Origin: Maridesulfovibrio ferrireducens
Lineage (GTDB): Bacteria > Desulfobacterota > Desulfovibrionia > Desulfovibrionales > Desulfovibrionaceae
Reading direction: 5' to 3'
DNA: 64,000 bases
Assembly: GCF_016342405.1 (NCBI RefSeq)
Contig: NZ_JAEINN010000002.1
Coordinates: 248,001-312,000, forward strand
Shown one piece after another: positions 8,298 through 17,688 of this stretch. A program made the translations under genes and the position numbers. Every line of letters starts with the position of its first letter. Position 1 is the first letter of the stretch. A model generated the notes under the pieces. It searched no databases, was not told the origin of the DNA, and worked only from the letters and a program-made list of their open reading frames with translations.

Positions 8298-9188
8298 ATG
8301 AGTTCATCATGTGGATCCTGCTCAACAGAAAAGAAAGAGGGCGATAAACCAAACGCTGCTCATGCTCTTCAGAATGAGTTAATTTCTTCTACCTTGAAGA
8401 GAATTAAATACAAAATTTTTGTTATGAGCGGGAAAGGCGGAGTTGGTAAAAGTTCTGTAGCAGTTAATATTGCTGCAGCTCTCGCGGATAAGGGCTTTAA
8501 AGTCGGTATTCTGGACGTTGATATTCATGGTCCAAGTGTTCCGCATTTGCTTGGAATCACCGGACAGCTTGAAGTTGAACGTGGAAACCTCGTTGTTCCC
8601 AAGAAAGTGAATGATAACCTCCATGTTGTTTCAATGGAATCTTTGCTTAAAGACCCTGATCAGGCTGTTCTTTGGCGTGGTCCTATGAAAACTTCCGCTA
8701 TCAGACAATTTATTTCGGACGTTCAGTGGGGAGATTTGGACTTTCTGGTTATTGATTCCCCTCCAGGAACCGGTGATGAGCCAATGACTGTGCTCAAGAC
8801 TATTCCGGAGTCTTTAGCCGTTGTTGTAACTACTCCACAGGAAATTTCTCTTGCGGATGTAAGGAAAGCTATTAATTTTCTTCAGTATGCCAAGGCTAAT
8901 ATCATGGGCGTTGTAGAAAATATGAGCGGCCTTATTTGTCCTCATTGTCATGAGCAGATAGATCTGTTTAAAAGAGGTGGCGGTGAGCAGTTGGCTGAAA
9001 AATACGGATTGCCTTTCCTTGGTGCAATTCCTCTAGATCCTACAGCTGTTGTTGCAGCGGATCTCGGTAAACCTGTTGTTCTTCTTGAAGAGAGCTCTCC
9101 CGCTAAAACAGCATTCAGAGCTGTTGCTGATAAAATAGCAGAGGCTGCTGAAAGTAGTTTGGAAATTGCTTCCAGCACTCACTCTTAG
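8298..9188 (+). CDS. Mrp/NBP35-type P-loop Fe-S cluster carrier
   Basis: 296 residues. The deviant Walker A motif SGKGGVGKSS (residues 44-53), the Walker B-like DFLVIDSPPGTGDEP and the C-terminal CPHC (C214, C217) identify the Mrp/ApbC family, which binds and transfers Fe-S clusters. An N-terminal CGSC motif (C5, C8) gives an NBP35-like second site. It may serve the Fe-S clusters of hydrogenase and other anaerobic enzymes in the cytoplasm, but no specific client is indicated. A stem-loop follows the gene. Confidence 0.9.
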   Translation: MSSSCGSCSTEKKEGDKPNAAHALQNELISSTLKRIKYKIFVMSGKGGVGKSSVAVNIAAALADKGFKVGILDVDIHGPSVPHLLGITGQLEVERGNLVVPKKVNDNLHVVSMESLLKDPDQAVLWRGPMKTSAIRQFISDVQWGDLDFLVIDSPPGTGDEPMTVLKTIPESLAVVVTTPQEISLADVRKAINFLQYAKANIMGVVENMSGLICPHCHEQIDLFKRGGGEQLAEKYGLPFLGAIPLDPTAVVAADLGKPVVLLEESSPAKTAFRAVADKIAEAAESSLEIASSTHS

Positions 9189-9208
9189 GTTTTTATAGAC
9201 GATTTTAG

Positions 9209-9246
9209 TTGCAGGGAGTTTATATGACAATCTCCCTGCAATTTAA
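9209..9246 (+). terminator. Probable terminator after the Mrp-type gene
   Basis: Ten-bp perfect stem TTGCAGGGAG (9209-9218) / CTCCCTGCAA (9232-9241), followed by only TTTAAAA. Strong stem, weak U-tract. Confidence 0.55.
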
Positions 9247-9324
9247 AATCAGGCAATCCTTCAGGGTATAGTTTATAAAGCTAATGAGCTCTGATTAAAT
9301 GTATTTACCGAATCGGGACACGCT

Positions 9325-9870
9325 ATGATCAACCTCGCTAATTCCCTTACTCTTGGACGCATTCTTACGGTGCCAGTTCTCGTGGTTCTTCTTTATTTTC
9401 CTAGTAAGATCACGATGTTTTTAGCTGCGTTGCTGTTTTTTCTGGCATCGTTAACTGATATTTTTGACGGAATGATCGCACGTCGGCAAAATCAGGTTAC
9501 GACTCTGGGCAAATTTCTTGATCCATTGGCTGATAAGCTTTTGATCAGTTCTATTTTAATTATGCTTACTCAGCTTGGTTATGTAGATGCGTGGATAACT
9601 GTTGTTATTATTTGCCGCGAACTGATTATTACAGGATTACGTGCTATTGCTATGGATATGGGGTTGGTTCTTGCCGCGGATAATTTCGGTAAGATGAAAA
9701 CAATGGCTCAAAGCCTGGCTTTAGGACCGCTATTGTTGCATTATCCTTATTTCGGAATAGATATGCATGCCTTGGGAACTCAGATTCTTTACGTAGCATT
9801 AGGATTGACTGTGTTTTCTGCTGGTAATTATATGTACAATTTGCATAAAATTTGGTTAACTAACGAATAA
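9325..9870 (+). CDS. pgsA: CDP-diacylglycerol--glycerol-3-phosphate 3-phosphatidyltransferase
   Basis: 181 residues, membrane enzyme that makes phosphatidylglycerol phosphate. The complete CDP-alcohol phosphotransferase motif is present: D45-x2-D48-G49-x2-A52-R53-x8-G62-x3-D66-x3-D70. Hydrophobic helices surround it, as in the family. The N-terminal NLANSLTLGRIL is typical of PgsA rather than PssA. A run of small genes for cell-envelope or division functions follows on the same strand with short gaps. Confidence 0.93.
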   Translation: MINLANSLTLGRILTVPVLVVLLYFPSKITMFLAALLFFLASLTDIFDGMIARRQNQVTTLGKFLDPLADKLLISSILIMLTQLGYVDAWITVVIICRELIITGLRAIAMDMGLVLAADNFGKMKTMAQSLALGPLLLHYPYFGIDMHALGTQILYVALGLTVFSAGNYMYNLHKIWLTNE

Positions 9871-9910
9871 TTTTTTAAAAGCAAATAAATAATACTCAGC
9901 TAGGTGCATC

Positions 9911-10189
9911 ATGAACCGTACTGAACGACATAATCTTGTGCTCAGGCTCAATAATTGTCTTGAGACTATTCTTGAACTTGAGCAGGAGTTGGAAAAGCTT
10001 GATTTGAACCGTAATTTTCTTGAGGAACTTGAGCTTCTTAAGGATTTTATGCAAAAGGTGGAGAAGGTTCAAGTTAGTGAGGACGATGTTCAGAGAATTG
10101 AAACAGCTACAGGCAGTTTTTTGAAAGAACTTAAAGAACCTCTTAGTCAACTTGATTCATCTAATAAACTTTTTATGCGTCTACAGTAG
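9911..10189 (+). CDS. Hypothetical coiled-coil protein, 92 aa
   Basis: Short, highly charged protein dominated by Leu/Glu/Lys heptads (residues 10-60), predicted by eye to form a coiled coil. No signal peptide or membrane segment. It lies between pgsA and an FtsB-like gene, and its stop codon is only 9 bp before the next start, so it probably belongs to the same operon. No family is recognised; a role with the FtsB-like protein is only a guess. Confidence 0.65.
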   Translation: MNRTERHNLVLRLNNCLETILELEQELEKLDLNRNFLEELELLKDFMQKVEKVQVSEDDVQRIETATGSFLKELKEPLSQLDSSNKLFMRLQ

Positions 10190-10198
10190 GAGCTTATA

Positions 10199-10525
10199 GT
10201 GCTGAGGCGTAGACTTTTGCTGGGCCTTCTGGTCTTAATAAATGTTGTGTTACTCTTACGGCTGGGTCTTAGCGAGCAGGGGGTTTTCGGGTACCTTGAG
10301 TTAGATAGAAAGGTGCAGGAACTTGAACTTAAAATTGAAGATGCAGACAGTCGCACTCTTGAGTTAAGCAGAGAAATTCGACGGCTGAAATCTGATAGAG
10401 CTTATCAGGAAAAGATTATCCGCAGCCGGATGAATTATGTTAAAGAGAATGAATTGTTATATATTTTCCCCGATTCCGGGAAGCTAAAGCCACAGGGAGA
10501 AACCTCAGATGCAAAGCAAAATTGA
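10199..10525 (+). CDS. FtsB/DivIC-like septum formation initiator
   Basis: 108 residues with a GTG start and a TAGGAG ribosome site that overlaps the previous stop. One N-terminal membrane segment (about 5-24) is followed by a coiled coil (about 35-75) and a YVKENELLYIFPD segment; in FtsB/DivIC proteins a similar GxxxxxE...Y.F segment follows the coil. Such proteins link FtsL and FtsQ at the division septum. The family call rests on architecture and the short C-terminal motif, so it is fairly but not fully secure. It overlaps the next gene by 17 bp. Confidence 0.75.
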   Translation: MLRRRLLLGLLVLINVVLLLRLGLSEQGVFGYLELDRKVQELELKIEDADSRTLELSREIRRLKSDRAYQEKIIRSRMNYVKENELLYIFPDSGKLKPQGETSDAKQN

Positions 10526-11372
10526 GTGGTATCAGGAAGTTTTGGCACTTGAACCCAGCTCTAAAGTTTTTTTCCCTTTAGCTCGCCTCTATGTTGAAAT
10601 CGGTAATCTTGAGAAAGCTGTTACCTCACTTAGAATGGGCCTTGATAGGCATCCTGATTATCTCGAAGCTCGTTTGTTACTTGTTGAAACTCTTGCCAAG
10701 CTTGGTAGAGATTCAGAAGCAAAAGCTGCAGTTGCACCGCTTACCAGACTTTTTTCTTCATACCCCTCATTTTGGAAAATGTGGGGAGATTCTGTTGCTG
10801 AAGGAAATACTGATGTCGCTGGAGCGATGGCATTTCTTTTTTCAGCGCTTCATGGAACTCCTTTGTCCTGGGCTGACGTTATGTCTGAAGGGATCAGGAA
10901 ACTGACAGGTATCGGGGGGGCTTTTATAGATAGCGGTCCGTCTGATACTGCTAAAGGCGTTTGTTTAGATTCTAAAGAAACGGATGCTCTTGCTGATAGT
11001 GAAATTCTGTCGCGTGAAATAGAGCAGGCTTCTGCCGATGTTGAAGTTGATGGTGAAATTGATGACGATTCACTGACCAGCCATGTTGTTATGGATAGTC
11101 TGAGGACGCGGACTATGGCTGATGTATTAGCTTCTCAAGGTGAATTGGTGGGAGCTTTGGATATCTACCGCGATCTTCTTGCAAGCGCCGATGTTTCTCA
11201 TAAAGATGAACTGCTTATGATTATGGCTGATATCTCTTCTCGAATCAGTACTGAACAAAATCATTGTAGTGGTGATGATTGTGATGATCCATATGTTAAA
11301 CACGCTAAAAGTAAATTGATGAGTACTCTTGAGCTTCTTGCCGAGCGACTTGAAGCCAGAGCAACCCGTTAA
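10509..11372 (+). CDS. TPR-repeat protein
   Basis: 287 residues. The first 100 or so residues hold tetratricopeptide-like helices (LEPSSKVFFPLARLYVEIGN, then HPDYLEARLLLVETLAKLG). The middle is acidic and low in complexity; a last TPR-like unit (MADVLASQGELVGALDIYRDL) sits near residue 210. Cytoplasmic, no signal peptide. Overlap with the FtsB-like gene implies translational coupling. Probably a scaffold; specific partners are unknown. Confidence 0.75.
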   Translation: MQSKIEWYQEVLALEPSSKVFFPLARLYVEIGNLEKAVTSLRMGLDRHPDYLEARLLLVETLAKLGRDSEAKAAVAPLTRLFSSYPSFWKMWGDSVAEGNTDVAGAMAFLFSALHGTPLSWADVMSEGIRKLTGIGGAFIDSGPSDTAKGVCLDSKETDALADSEILSREIEQASADVEVDGEIDDDSLTSHVVMDSLRTRTMADVLASQGELVGALDIYRDLLASADVSHKDELLMIMADISSRISTEQNHCSGDDCDDPYVKHAKSKLMSTLELLAERLEARATR

Positions 11373-11460
11373 TTTACTTTCTTTTTATTTTTAAATTATT
11401 TAAAAATCAATTTTATATAAAAATGCCGTTTGATTTAATCATTCGGTATTCGGGTTAAAT

Positions 11461-12261
11461 ATGAGATTTAAAAATTCAGTGCGATTTGTCGCACTTTTTG
11501 CTTTTTCCATTATGATGATATTTTCCGCAGGTTGTGATTACGGAAGTAAAGTCTGGCATGATGCACAGGACACCGTTAATCCTAATCCTACAATCGATCT
11601 ACACTCCGCAGGTATCGAAAATCCTGACGACAATAAGCTGGCTCTTTTGTTTACTCCAGTGGATGAAAAAATTCTTTCGTTGACTTCTTTTCTTTCCAAT
11701 ATAGATTCCCATCCTGACGAAGATTGGTTTAAGCTCTTATTTATGCGTTTTCCTTGGATCACCGGTGTCTTCACTGTTGATGAAGAAGCAAATATGCTGG
11801 TTAAATTGCCAGCAGAAAGCATTAAGCCGTTTAAGCCCGGACCGCTGGTTGAATATGAGGGGGACTGGTCTGAAATAAAAATGAAGTCTTTCATTAGTTA
11901 TTCAGAATTCGGTCCTGAGATGTATCTTTGTATTCCTTTTTTTAAAGATGCTGATTTTAAAGGACTGGTAGTCGTTCACTTTGATCCAAGAATTTTGCTT
12001 AACTTTTGTCCTGCTCCTCAGAAATTGATAATTATGCAGCCTGATGGCGGCGGTATATGGACTGGAGATGAGAATTTAGACAAAGAAGCTTTTTTAAAGA
12101 TAGATTGGGATGCACTTCTTGATAAAGACGTTCATGGGATCACTAAAGTAGGCGAAGTCAGATATGTTTGGCTGTCACGCTATGTTAGTGATACTCAGAT
12201 AATGTATGTTACGAAGGCTGTCTCAGAATCTGATGAAGATGATGGATTTTTGATTTTCTAA
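11461..12261 (+). CDS. Lipoprotein of unknown function, 266 aa
   Basis: The first 25 residues form a lipoprotein signal ending in the lipobox FSAGC, so the protein is lipid-anchored after Cys 25. The mature part alternates predicted beta-strands and helices, with segments such as GVFTVDEEANMLVKLP and MYLCIPFFKDADFKGLVVVHFDP, which recall extracytoplasmic sensor (PDC/Cache-like) folds, but without any signalling domain. This fold suggestion is weak. It stands alone between the TPR gene and fbp. Confidence 0.65.
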   Translation: MRFKNSVRFVALFAFSIMMIFSAGCDYGSKVWHDAQDTVNPNPTIDLHSAGIENPDDNKLALLFTPVDEKILSLTSFLSNIDSHPDEDWFKLLFMRFPWITGVFTVDEEANMLVKLPAESIKPFKPGPLVEYEGDWSEIKMKSFISYSEFGPEMYLCIPFFKDADFKGLVVVHFDPRILLNFCPAPQKLIIMQPDGGGIWTGDENLDKEAFLKIDWDALLDKDVHGITKVGEVRYVWLSRYVSDTQIMYVTKAVSESDEDDGFLIF

Positions 12262-12350
12262 AGTTGTTTAGTGATGTATATTCTAATTTGTTTCTATCTA
12301 ATTAAATCACTGAGCGACCGTGCACCAGGGACATTCCTTAAGGAGGATAA

Positions 12351-13367
12351 ATGACCCAGCAGATAACAGTCACTGAACACCTTTTATTGCATCAAAAGCA
12401 GATTCCAGGTGCTACAGGACAGTTTACGCATCTTTTTAATGAGCTAGTTCTTTCGGCTAAAATTATATCACGGGAAGTTAACAAAGCTGGTCTTGTTGAT
12501 GTTCTGGGGTTTACCGGAGAAATTAATGTTCAAGGCGAGGAAGTTAAAAAACTCGATGAGTACGCGAATCGAATTTTAATTCATCGGATGGCTCGATCTG
12601 GAGTCCTCTGTGCGATGGCTTCTGAAGAAAATGCCGATATCATTGATATTCCTCACGGCTTGCCTCAGGGAAGCTATATAATAATTTTTGATCCACTCGA
12701 TGGGTCTTCAAATATTGATGTTAATGTTAATATTGGAACTATTTTTTCGATTTATCGTCGTAAAAGTAAAGTGGGGACTCCTGTACAATCCTCTGATGTG
12801 CTTCAGTGCTGTGAAGAACAGGTAGCCGCCGGATATATTCTATACGGCTCGTCTACTATGCTTGTTTTTACTACAGGAGATGGAGTTCACGGCTTTACAC
12901 TTGATCCGGGTGTAGGTGAGTTTCTACTTTCGCATCCTAATATTAAAATTCCTGAAATCGGGAAAATTTATTCGGTAAATGAAGGATATTGGCCTTATTG
13001 GAGTGAAGCAACTAAGAAGGTTGTTAACCATTTCAAATCCGCTGATAATGTTCACGGACACCCATACAGTCTGCGCTACATAGGCTCTTTAGTTGCTGAT
13101 TTTCATCGCAACCTGATCTATGGCGGTGTATTTATGTATCCGGCTGATCACAGAGAACCTTCTAAGCCCGTTGGTAAACTTCGGCTTATGTGTGAAGCTG
13201 CACCTATGGCTATGCTTGTTGAGCAGGCTGGTGGCATGGCCACAGATGGAACTAAACGCATTCTTGATATTGTTCCTCATGAGCTTCATCAACGAGTTCC
13301 TCTTTTCATTGGTTCAAAACACGAAGTCTCAATTATACGTGATATTTATGAGGGGCAGGACGGCTAA
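12351..13367 (+). CDS. fbp: Class I fructose-1,6-bisphosphatase
   Basis: 338 residues, usual length. Hydrolyses fructose-1,6-bisphosphate in gluconeogenesis. The metal-binding signature [13 protein letters not shown] begins near residue 113 (D114, D117), and the family segments [16 protein letters not shown] and [13 protein letters not shown]-like are present (here [13 protein letters not shown]). Start fixed by a strong AAGGAGG ribosome site. The stop codon overlaps the tsaD start by one base (TAATG), so the two are translationally coupled. Confidence 0.95.
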   Translation: MTQQITVTEHLLLHQKQIPGATGQFTHLFNELVLSAKIISREVNKAGLVDVLGFTGEINVQGEEVKKLDEYANRILIHRMARSGVLCAMASEENADIIDIPHGLPQGSYIIIFDPLDGSSNIDVNVNIGTIFSIYRRKSKVGTPVQSSDVLQCCEEQVAAGYILYGSSTMLVFTTGDGVHGFTLDPGVGEFLLSHPNIKIPEIGKIYSVNEGYWPYWSEATKKVVNHFKSADNVHGHPYSLRYIGSLVADFHRNLIYGGVFMYPADHREPSKPVGKLRLMCEAAPMAMLVEQAGGMATDGTKRILDIVPHELHQRVPLFIGSKHEVSIIRDIYEGQDG

Positions 13368-14443
13368 TGCTATGTCTTGGAATTGAAAGCTCTTGTGATG
13401 AAACCGGATTGGCATTGGTGCGTGATGGAAAATTTATTGCCGAAAAATTAGCTTCTCAGGTAGATGTGCATGCTCTTTTTGGTGGCGTAGTTCCTGAGAT
13501 CGCTTCCAGGGAGCATTTGAGAGCTTTGCCGGCTTTGTATAATGAACTTATGCAGGAGCAGTCACTTACGGCTGATGATATTGATGTCGTAGCCGTAGCC
13601 CGTGGTCCCGGACTTCAAGGGTGTTTGCTGATGGGGTTGAACTTTGCAAAAGGTCTGGCTCTTTCGACCGGTGCAACCTTGATAGGTGTTAATCATCTCT
13701 GGGCTCATCTGACCGCCGCTGGTCTTGAGCAGGATTTGCAATACCCTTCACTCGGATTGCTTGTTTCCGGAGGGCATACTCATATTTATCTTATTAAAAG
13801 TTCGTCCGAGTTTATCCTTTTAGGTAGAACCCTTGATGATGCCGCTGGCGAAGCCTTTGATAAGACTGCAAAATTGTTAAATATTCCTTATCCTGGCGGT
13901 AAGATTGTTGATGATTTAGGACGAGCTGGCAATCCTAACCGTAAAATGTTTCCGACTCCTTATATAAAAAATGATAATCTGGATTTTAGTTTTAGCGGAT
14001 TGAAAACAGCTGTAGCTCTTTATGTTCAAGCTAATCCGGAATTGCGACTTTCTACCATGGGTATTCCTGATCCAGAAACAGAAGATCAGGAAATAGTAAA
14101 ACGAAGAAATGATATGTTTGCATCCTTTAATTACTCGGTAGCAAAAACTCTAAGTGTAAAAACCGTGCGAGCGCTAGAGCGTAATAAAGGCGTTAAGTCA
14201 CTTATTGTTGCCGGAGGGGTTGCCGCTAATTCTGTGGTTCGTACCGTTATGGCTGAAGTTGCTCGCAAATTTTCAATTCCTCTTGTTTTGCCTTCGCCTA
14301 AATTTTGTACGGATAATGGTGCAATGATAGCTTTTTCAGGATATCTTTTAGCTAAAGAAGGGTTTCGGCATAGTTTCGATCTTGAGGCTATTCCCAGAGG
14401 CCGTGTAGTTCCCGAAGACTGGACTCGTGTTGCAGAAATGTAG
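13367..14443 (+). CDS. tsaD: tRNA N6-adenosine threonylcarbamoyltransferase
   Basis: 358 residues, universal Kae1/TsaD family. Transfers the threonylcarbamoyl group to A37 of ANN-decoding tRNAs. Signatures: GIESSCDETG at the start, the metal ligands H110 and H114 in NHLWAHL, the nucleotide-binding SGGHTHIYLI and GGVAANSVVR. A short insertion (NPELRLSTMGIPDPETEDQE) lies around residues 223-242. It shares one base with the fbp stop. Partner genes tsaB, tsaC and tsaE are not nearby. Confidence 0.95.
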   Translation: MLCLGIESSCDETGLALVRDGKFIAEKLASQVDVHALFGGVVPEIASREHLRALPALYNELMQEQSLTADDIDVVAVARGPGLQGCLLMGLNFAKGLALSTGATLIGVNHLWAHLTAAGLEQDLQYPSLGLLVSGGHTHIYLIKSSSEFILLGRTLDDAAGEAFDKTAKLLNIPYPGGKIVDDLGRAGNPNRKMFPTPYIKNDNLDFSFSGLKTAVALYVQANPELRLSTMGIPDPETEDQEIVKRRNDMFASFNYSVAKTLSVKTVRALERNKGVKSLIVAGGVAANSVVRTVMAEVARKFSIPLVLPSPKFCTDNGAMIAFSGYLLAKEGFRHSFDLEAIPRGRVVPEDWTRVAEM

Positions 14444-14650
14444 TCCATGCGTATTGCCATTCTCTCTATACGCAGTTATCTTGATGATACATACGAGTGC
14501 GATAGTTGGATACAGCTTGACACTTTAACCAACGATAATTAAATTTCATAATTGAGTTGGGGTCTTAAGACTCTGCTCCAGAAATTAAAATTCGATGTGA
14601 TCTCTTCGCAAGGGATATTATTACTGAAATACTAAAACAAGGAGTACGTC

Positions 14651-14971
14651 ATGGCTTTACAGGTAACCGATTCAAATTTTCAAGAAGAAGTTCTAAATAG
14701 TGACAAGCCTGTTCTTGTTGATTTCTGGGCTCCTTGGTGTGGACCTTGTCGCGCGATGGGACCTGTAATTGACGAACTCGCTGAAGAGTTTTCCGGACAG
14801 ATTAAAATTTGTAAGATGAATGTTGATGATAATCCTTCATCTCCCGGTAAGTATGGTATTCGTGCTATTCCTACTCTTATTCTCTTTAAAGATGGAGAAG
14901 TTGTTGATCAGACTACAGGAGCTGTTTCTAAAAGCAGTATCAAGGAAATGATTACCAGCAAGGCTCTTTAA
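14651..14971 (+). CDS. trxA: Thioredoxin
   Basis: 106 residues, canonical thioredoxin with active site WCGPC (C30, C33) inside VDFWAPWCGPCRAMGP and the conserved cis-proline segment GIRAIPTLILFKDG. Cytoplasmic disulfide reductase. The ATG has an AAGGAG ribosome site. trxB starts 4 bp after the stop, making a dedicated trxA-trxB operon. Confidence 0.96.
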   Translation: MALQVTDSNFQEEVLNSDKPVLVDFWAPWCGPCRAMGPVIDELAEEFSGQIKICKMNVDDNPSSPGKYGIRAIPTLILFKDGEVVDQTTGAVSKSSIKEMITSKAL

Positions 14972-14975
14972 TTTA

Positions 14976-15899
14976 ATGAAGTCTTATGACGCCATTGTTA
15001 TCGGGGGCGGCCCAGCCGGAATGGCGGCCGCCCTTTATCTCGTACGGGCAGGTGTAAAAATACTTGTCGTGGAGAAGCTTGCGCCCGGTGGCCAGATGCT
15101 TCTCACTGAAGAGCTTGAGAATTATCCGGGTTTTCCCGGAGGCATCAAAGGTTACGAACTTGCTGACTACATGGCTGAACATGTTCAACAATATCCCTTT
15201 GATAAAATATATGACGAAGTCCGAGAGATTATTCCGGGAAAGGATTCTCACGAGATTGTTGTTGATGGTGTTCATTTCAAGGCAAGAGCAATCATTATTG
15301 CTACCGGTGTGGTTTTTAGAAAGCTCAAAGTTCCGAATGAAGAAAAACTTCTCGGGCGTGGAGTTTCATATTGCGCACTATGCGACGGTAATTTTTATAA
15401 AAATAAAGTCGTTGCTGTTGTCGGCGGTGGAAATTCTGCTCTTGAAGAGTCACTTTACCTTGCAAGGCTTGTAAAGAAGCTTTATCTCATTCACCGCAGG
15501 GATGAGTTTAGAGGGTTGAAGTGTTATCAGGATAAATGCAACGCAGACCCTACAATTGTTCCGGTTCTAAATTCCGTAGTATCCCGCATTGTCGGAGATA
15601 ACGAAGTGGTAGGTATCGAAGTTAAGGATGCTCTTACCAATGAATATTCTGTTTTAGATGTTGATGGTGTGTTTATATTTGTTGGATTTAATCCTTTAAG
15701 TACTTTTTTTCCTGTGGAGCTTCAATTGGATCATTCTGGTTTCATTAAAACAACTTGTGAAATGGAAACCAATATTCCCGGCATATATGCGGCTGGTGAT
15801 ATACGGTCCAAAAATTGTCGGCAGGTAGTTACCGCAGTAGGTGACGGCGCAACTGCGGCAACAGCAGCTTTTGCGTATTTGGAATATAATGATGCGTAA
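14976..15899 (+). CDS. trxB: Thioredoxin-disulfide reductase
   Basis: 307 residues. FAD site GGGPAGMAAALYL near the N-terminus, redox-active C133-A-L-C136 followed by DG, NAD(P)-binding GGGNSALEESLYL and the HRRDEFRG basic motif typical of NADPH use, then the FAD motif IPGIYAAGDIR. The usual motif is CATC, so Leu at the third position is a variant. Operon partner of trxA; the bamD start lies inside its last codons. Confidence 0.95.
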   Translation: MKSYDAIVIGGGPAGMAAALYLVRAGVKILVVEKLAPGGQMLLTEELENYPGFPGGIKGYELADYMAEHVQQYPFDKIYDEVREIIPGKDSHEIVVDGVHFKARAIIIATGVVFRKLKVPNEEKLLGRGVSYCALCDGNFYKNKVVAVVGGGNSALEESLYLARLVKKLYLIHRRDEFRGLKCYQDKCNADPTIVPVLNSVVSRIVGDNEVVGIEVKDALTNEYSVLDVDGVFIFVGFNPLSTFFPVELQLDHSGFIKTTCEMETNIPGIYAAGDIRSKNCRQVVTAVGDGATAATAAFAYLEYNDA

Positions 15900-16623
15900 T
15901 AGAATATTTTGTTTTGTTTTGCTTTTTATTTTAATTTTCAGCACCACCGGATGTGGTGTTATCGATTACTATTTTCTTCCTAAACCCGAAGATACCGCGC
16001 AGGAACTTTATGAAGCCGGCGTAGAGTCCATGAAGGATAAAGATTATTATAATGCTTCAGATTTTTTTGCGAAGTTAAAAGATCGTTATCCTTTCAGTCC
16101 GTTCACAGTAAAAGCTGAAATCAGCCTCGGTGATGCGTATTACCTTGATGGCAAATTTTTTGATGCTTCAGAAGCTTATAAAGAGTTTGCAGCTCTTCAC
16201 CCTGGTAACGAAGAAATTCCATATGTCCTTTTTCAAATAGGACTCAGTAATTATTCACTGTTCAGTTCAATAGATAAGCCTCAGCATAGTGTGAGCGAAG
16301 CTCTTGAATATTTTTATCGAGTTGAAGAAGCTTACCCTGATAGTGAGTACGCAACTGCATCAAAAGAGTATATTGTAAAATGCCGACGGGCTCTTGCAGA
16401 TCAAGAATTGTTTATTGCGGACTTTTTCTGGAGATCTGCTAAATTCGGGGCTGCGTGGAAAAGATATGCTTTTGTAGTACGTAATTTTAAAGATCTTCCT
16501 GAAGTGCGCAAGTATGCTATGAAGCAGGCTGAAATGTCGTACTATGAATATCAGAAAACTCTTTCCCAAGCTGAAAGAGAGAAATTACAAGGTACTTGGA
16601 AAGAACTTGTAGATTGGTTGTAA
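15892..16623 (+). CDS. bamD: Outer-membrane assembly lipoprotein (BamD/YfiO family)
   Basis: About 243 residues from ATG 15892 (ATG 15889 is equally possible). This start puts a lipoprotein signal at the very N-terminus ending in lipobox STTGC; an upstream in-frame GTG would bury it. The mature part is TPR-like: AQELYEAGVESMKDKDYYNASDFF-type repeats, split here, are characteristic of BamD, as is the RYPFSPF segment. BamD is an essential part of the BAM complex that inserts beta-barrels. It overlaps trxB by 8 bp. A strong terminator follows. Confidence 0.85.
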   Translation: MRNRIFCFVLLFILIFSTTGCGVIDYYFLPKPEDTAQELYEAGVESMKDKDYYNASDFFAKLKDRYPFSPFTVKAEISLGDAYYLDGKFFDASEAYKEFAALHPGNEEIPYVLFQIGLSNYSLFSSIDKPQHSVSEALEYFYRVEEAYPDSEYATASKEYIVKCRRALADQELFIADFFWRSAKFGAAWKRYAFVVRNFKDLPEVRKYAMKQAEMSYYEYQKTLSQAEREKLQGTWKELVDWL

Positions 16624-16664
16624 TTATAGCCTCAAATCCATAGTAGTTTGTGATTAAAATGTAT

Positions 16665-16701
16665 TTACCCGACTGACTTTTGTCTGTCGGGTATTTTTTT
16701 A
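16665..16701 (+). terminator. Intrinsic terminator after bamD
   Basis: ACCCGAC (16667-16673) pairs with GTCGGGT (16686-16692), with more pairing toward the loop, followed by ATTTTTTT. Confidence 0.85.
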
Positions 16702-16819
16702 GCAATTTTATCTCATTGTTTTACTGAATTTTTAAGTCTATATTTGTTGCCAAGATAATCCTTTATGTTTTCTCGCCTATAATCCTTAAAAGAACTTAAA
16801 TGTAGCAGGCTGATAAATT

Positions 16820-17632
16820 ATGAACGAAGATATTTTTGCTTTTCCTGAATGGCTGGATGATTTTCAAATTACTGATAAAGTTTTTGCTGTAGCCTATGAG
16901 GCTGTTTTGCCTCCTCAAAGAGCCTGGATGAAAAAGACAATTGCTCAGGTTTATGCTGTAAGCTCTCCTGATTCACCACAAAGCAAGTGGACCGTAAACA
17001 CATGGAAGGGCGGATTTGAAACAGAGATAGCAAATTCGCCGCTTGATTGTGTACTTATGCTTGTTGACAAGGGAGCTACTTCCGCAGTCAGAATTCTTGC
17101 AGCACTTACACCCGCTTTAGCGGTCGGGGTTCAGAATATTTTAGTTGTTTTTGTCGGAGAAGGAGAACTTTCTCAGCCTGTTTTGACTGGGTTTGAACTC
17201 GCCGGGCAGGAAGCTGTTGTTTCGCTCTCCGACAATAAATTCTCAGAGCTGATTTCGTTTGTATATGAATCAGACGCGTCAACTGCGATTCTTGATCTCA
17301 GATCATGTCCGACTGATCTCAGCTATTCTGAGAACGTACGATACTGGCGGGCTCCGAATATTTCGGTTATTTCAATCTGCGCGGACGAAGATGGTCCTGA
17401 TATGGATGTTGTGAAGTTTGCTCACCCTGATGTGACAATCGAAGAAACGACAATAGAAGACCTTGCTGAATCCGGCGGAGACGTCGCAATTGTTCCTGCT
17501 GAACTTATAGGGGAAGCTTTAGTTGATTTTAAAATGGTACTTTCTCATGAGCAGGAAGGTTGCTGGATGTGGAATAATCTTACAGACCGATTCTTTAGAA
17601 AAGATTCTGTAGCGCTGGCTGTTTGTTTATAG
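16820..17632 (+). CDS. Unrecognised protein with a Rossmann-like, possibly HisD-related region
   Basis: 270 residues, no signal peptide or membrane segment. The N-terminus is acidic and aromatic. Residues about 75-150 read SAVRILAALTPALAVGVQN, ILVVFVGEGE and VLTGFELAGQEAVVSLS, a pattern like the N-terminal nucleotide-binding half of histidinol dehydrogenase (AxPAxxAGVxxIxxVTPP...AAxxAGVxEV). The catalytic and zinc residues of HisD are not seen and the length is too short, so it is not a HisD enzyme. A degenerate or repurposed member of that fold is a guess. It is followed 56 bp later by an EF-G paralogue. Confidence 0.6.
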   Translation: MNEDIFAFPEWLDDFQITDKVFAVAYEAVLPPQRAWMKKTIAQVYAVSSPDSPQSKWTVNTWKGGFETEIANSPLDCVLMLVDKGATSAVRILAALTPALAVGVQNILVVFVGEGELSQPVLTGFELAGQEAVVSLSDNKFSELISFVYESDASTAILDLRSCPTDLSYSENVRYWRAPNISVISICADEDGPDMDVVKFAHPDVTIEETTIEDLAESGGDVAIVPAELIGEALVDFKMVLSHEQEGCWMWNNLTDRFFRKDSVALAVCL

Positions 17633-17688
17633 ACAGTACATGGTTTAATCTTTTTATTAGATAAGATTTTTATCTGGAAGGTAATTTT

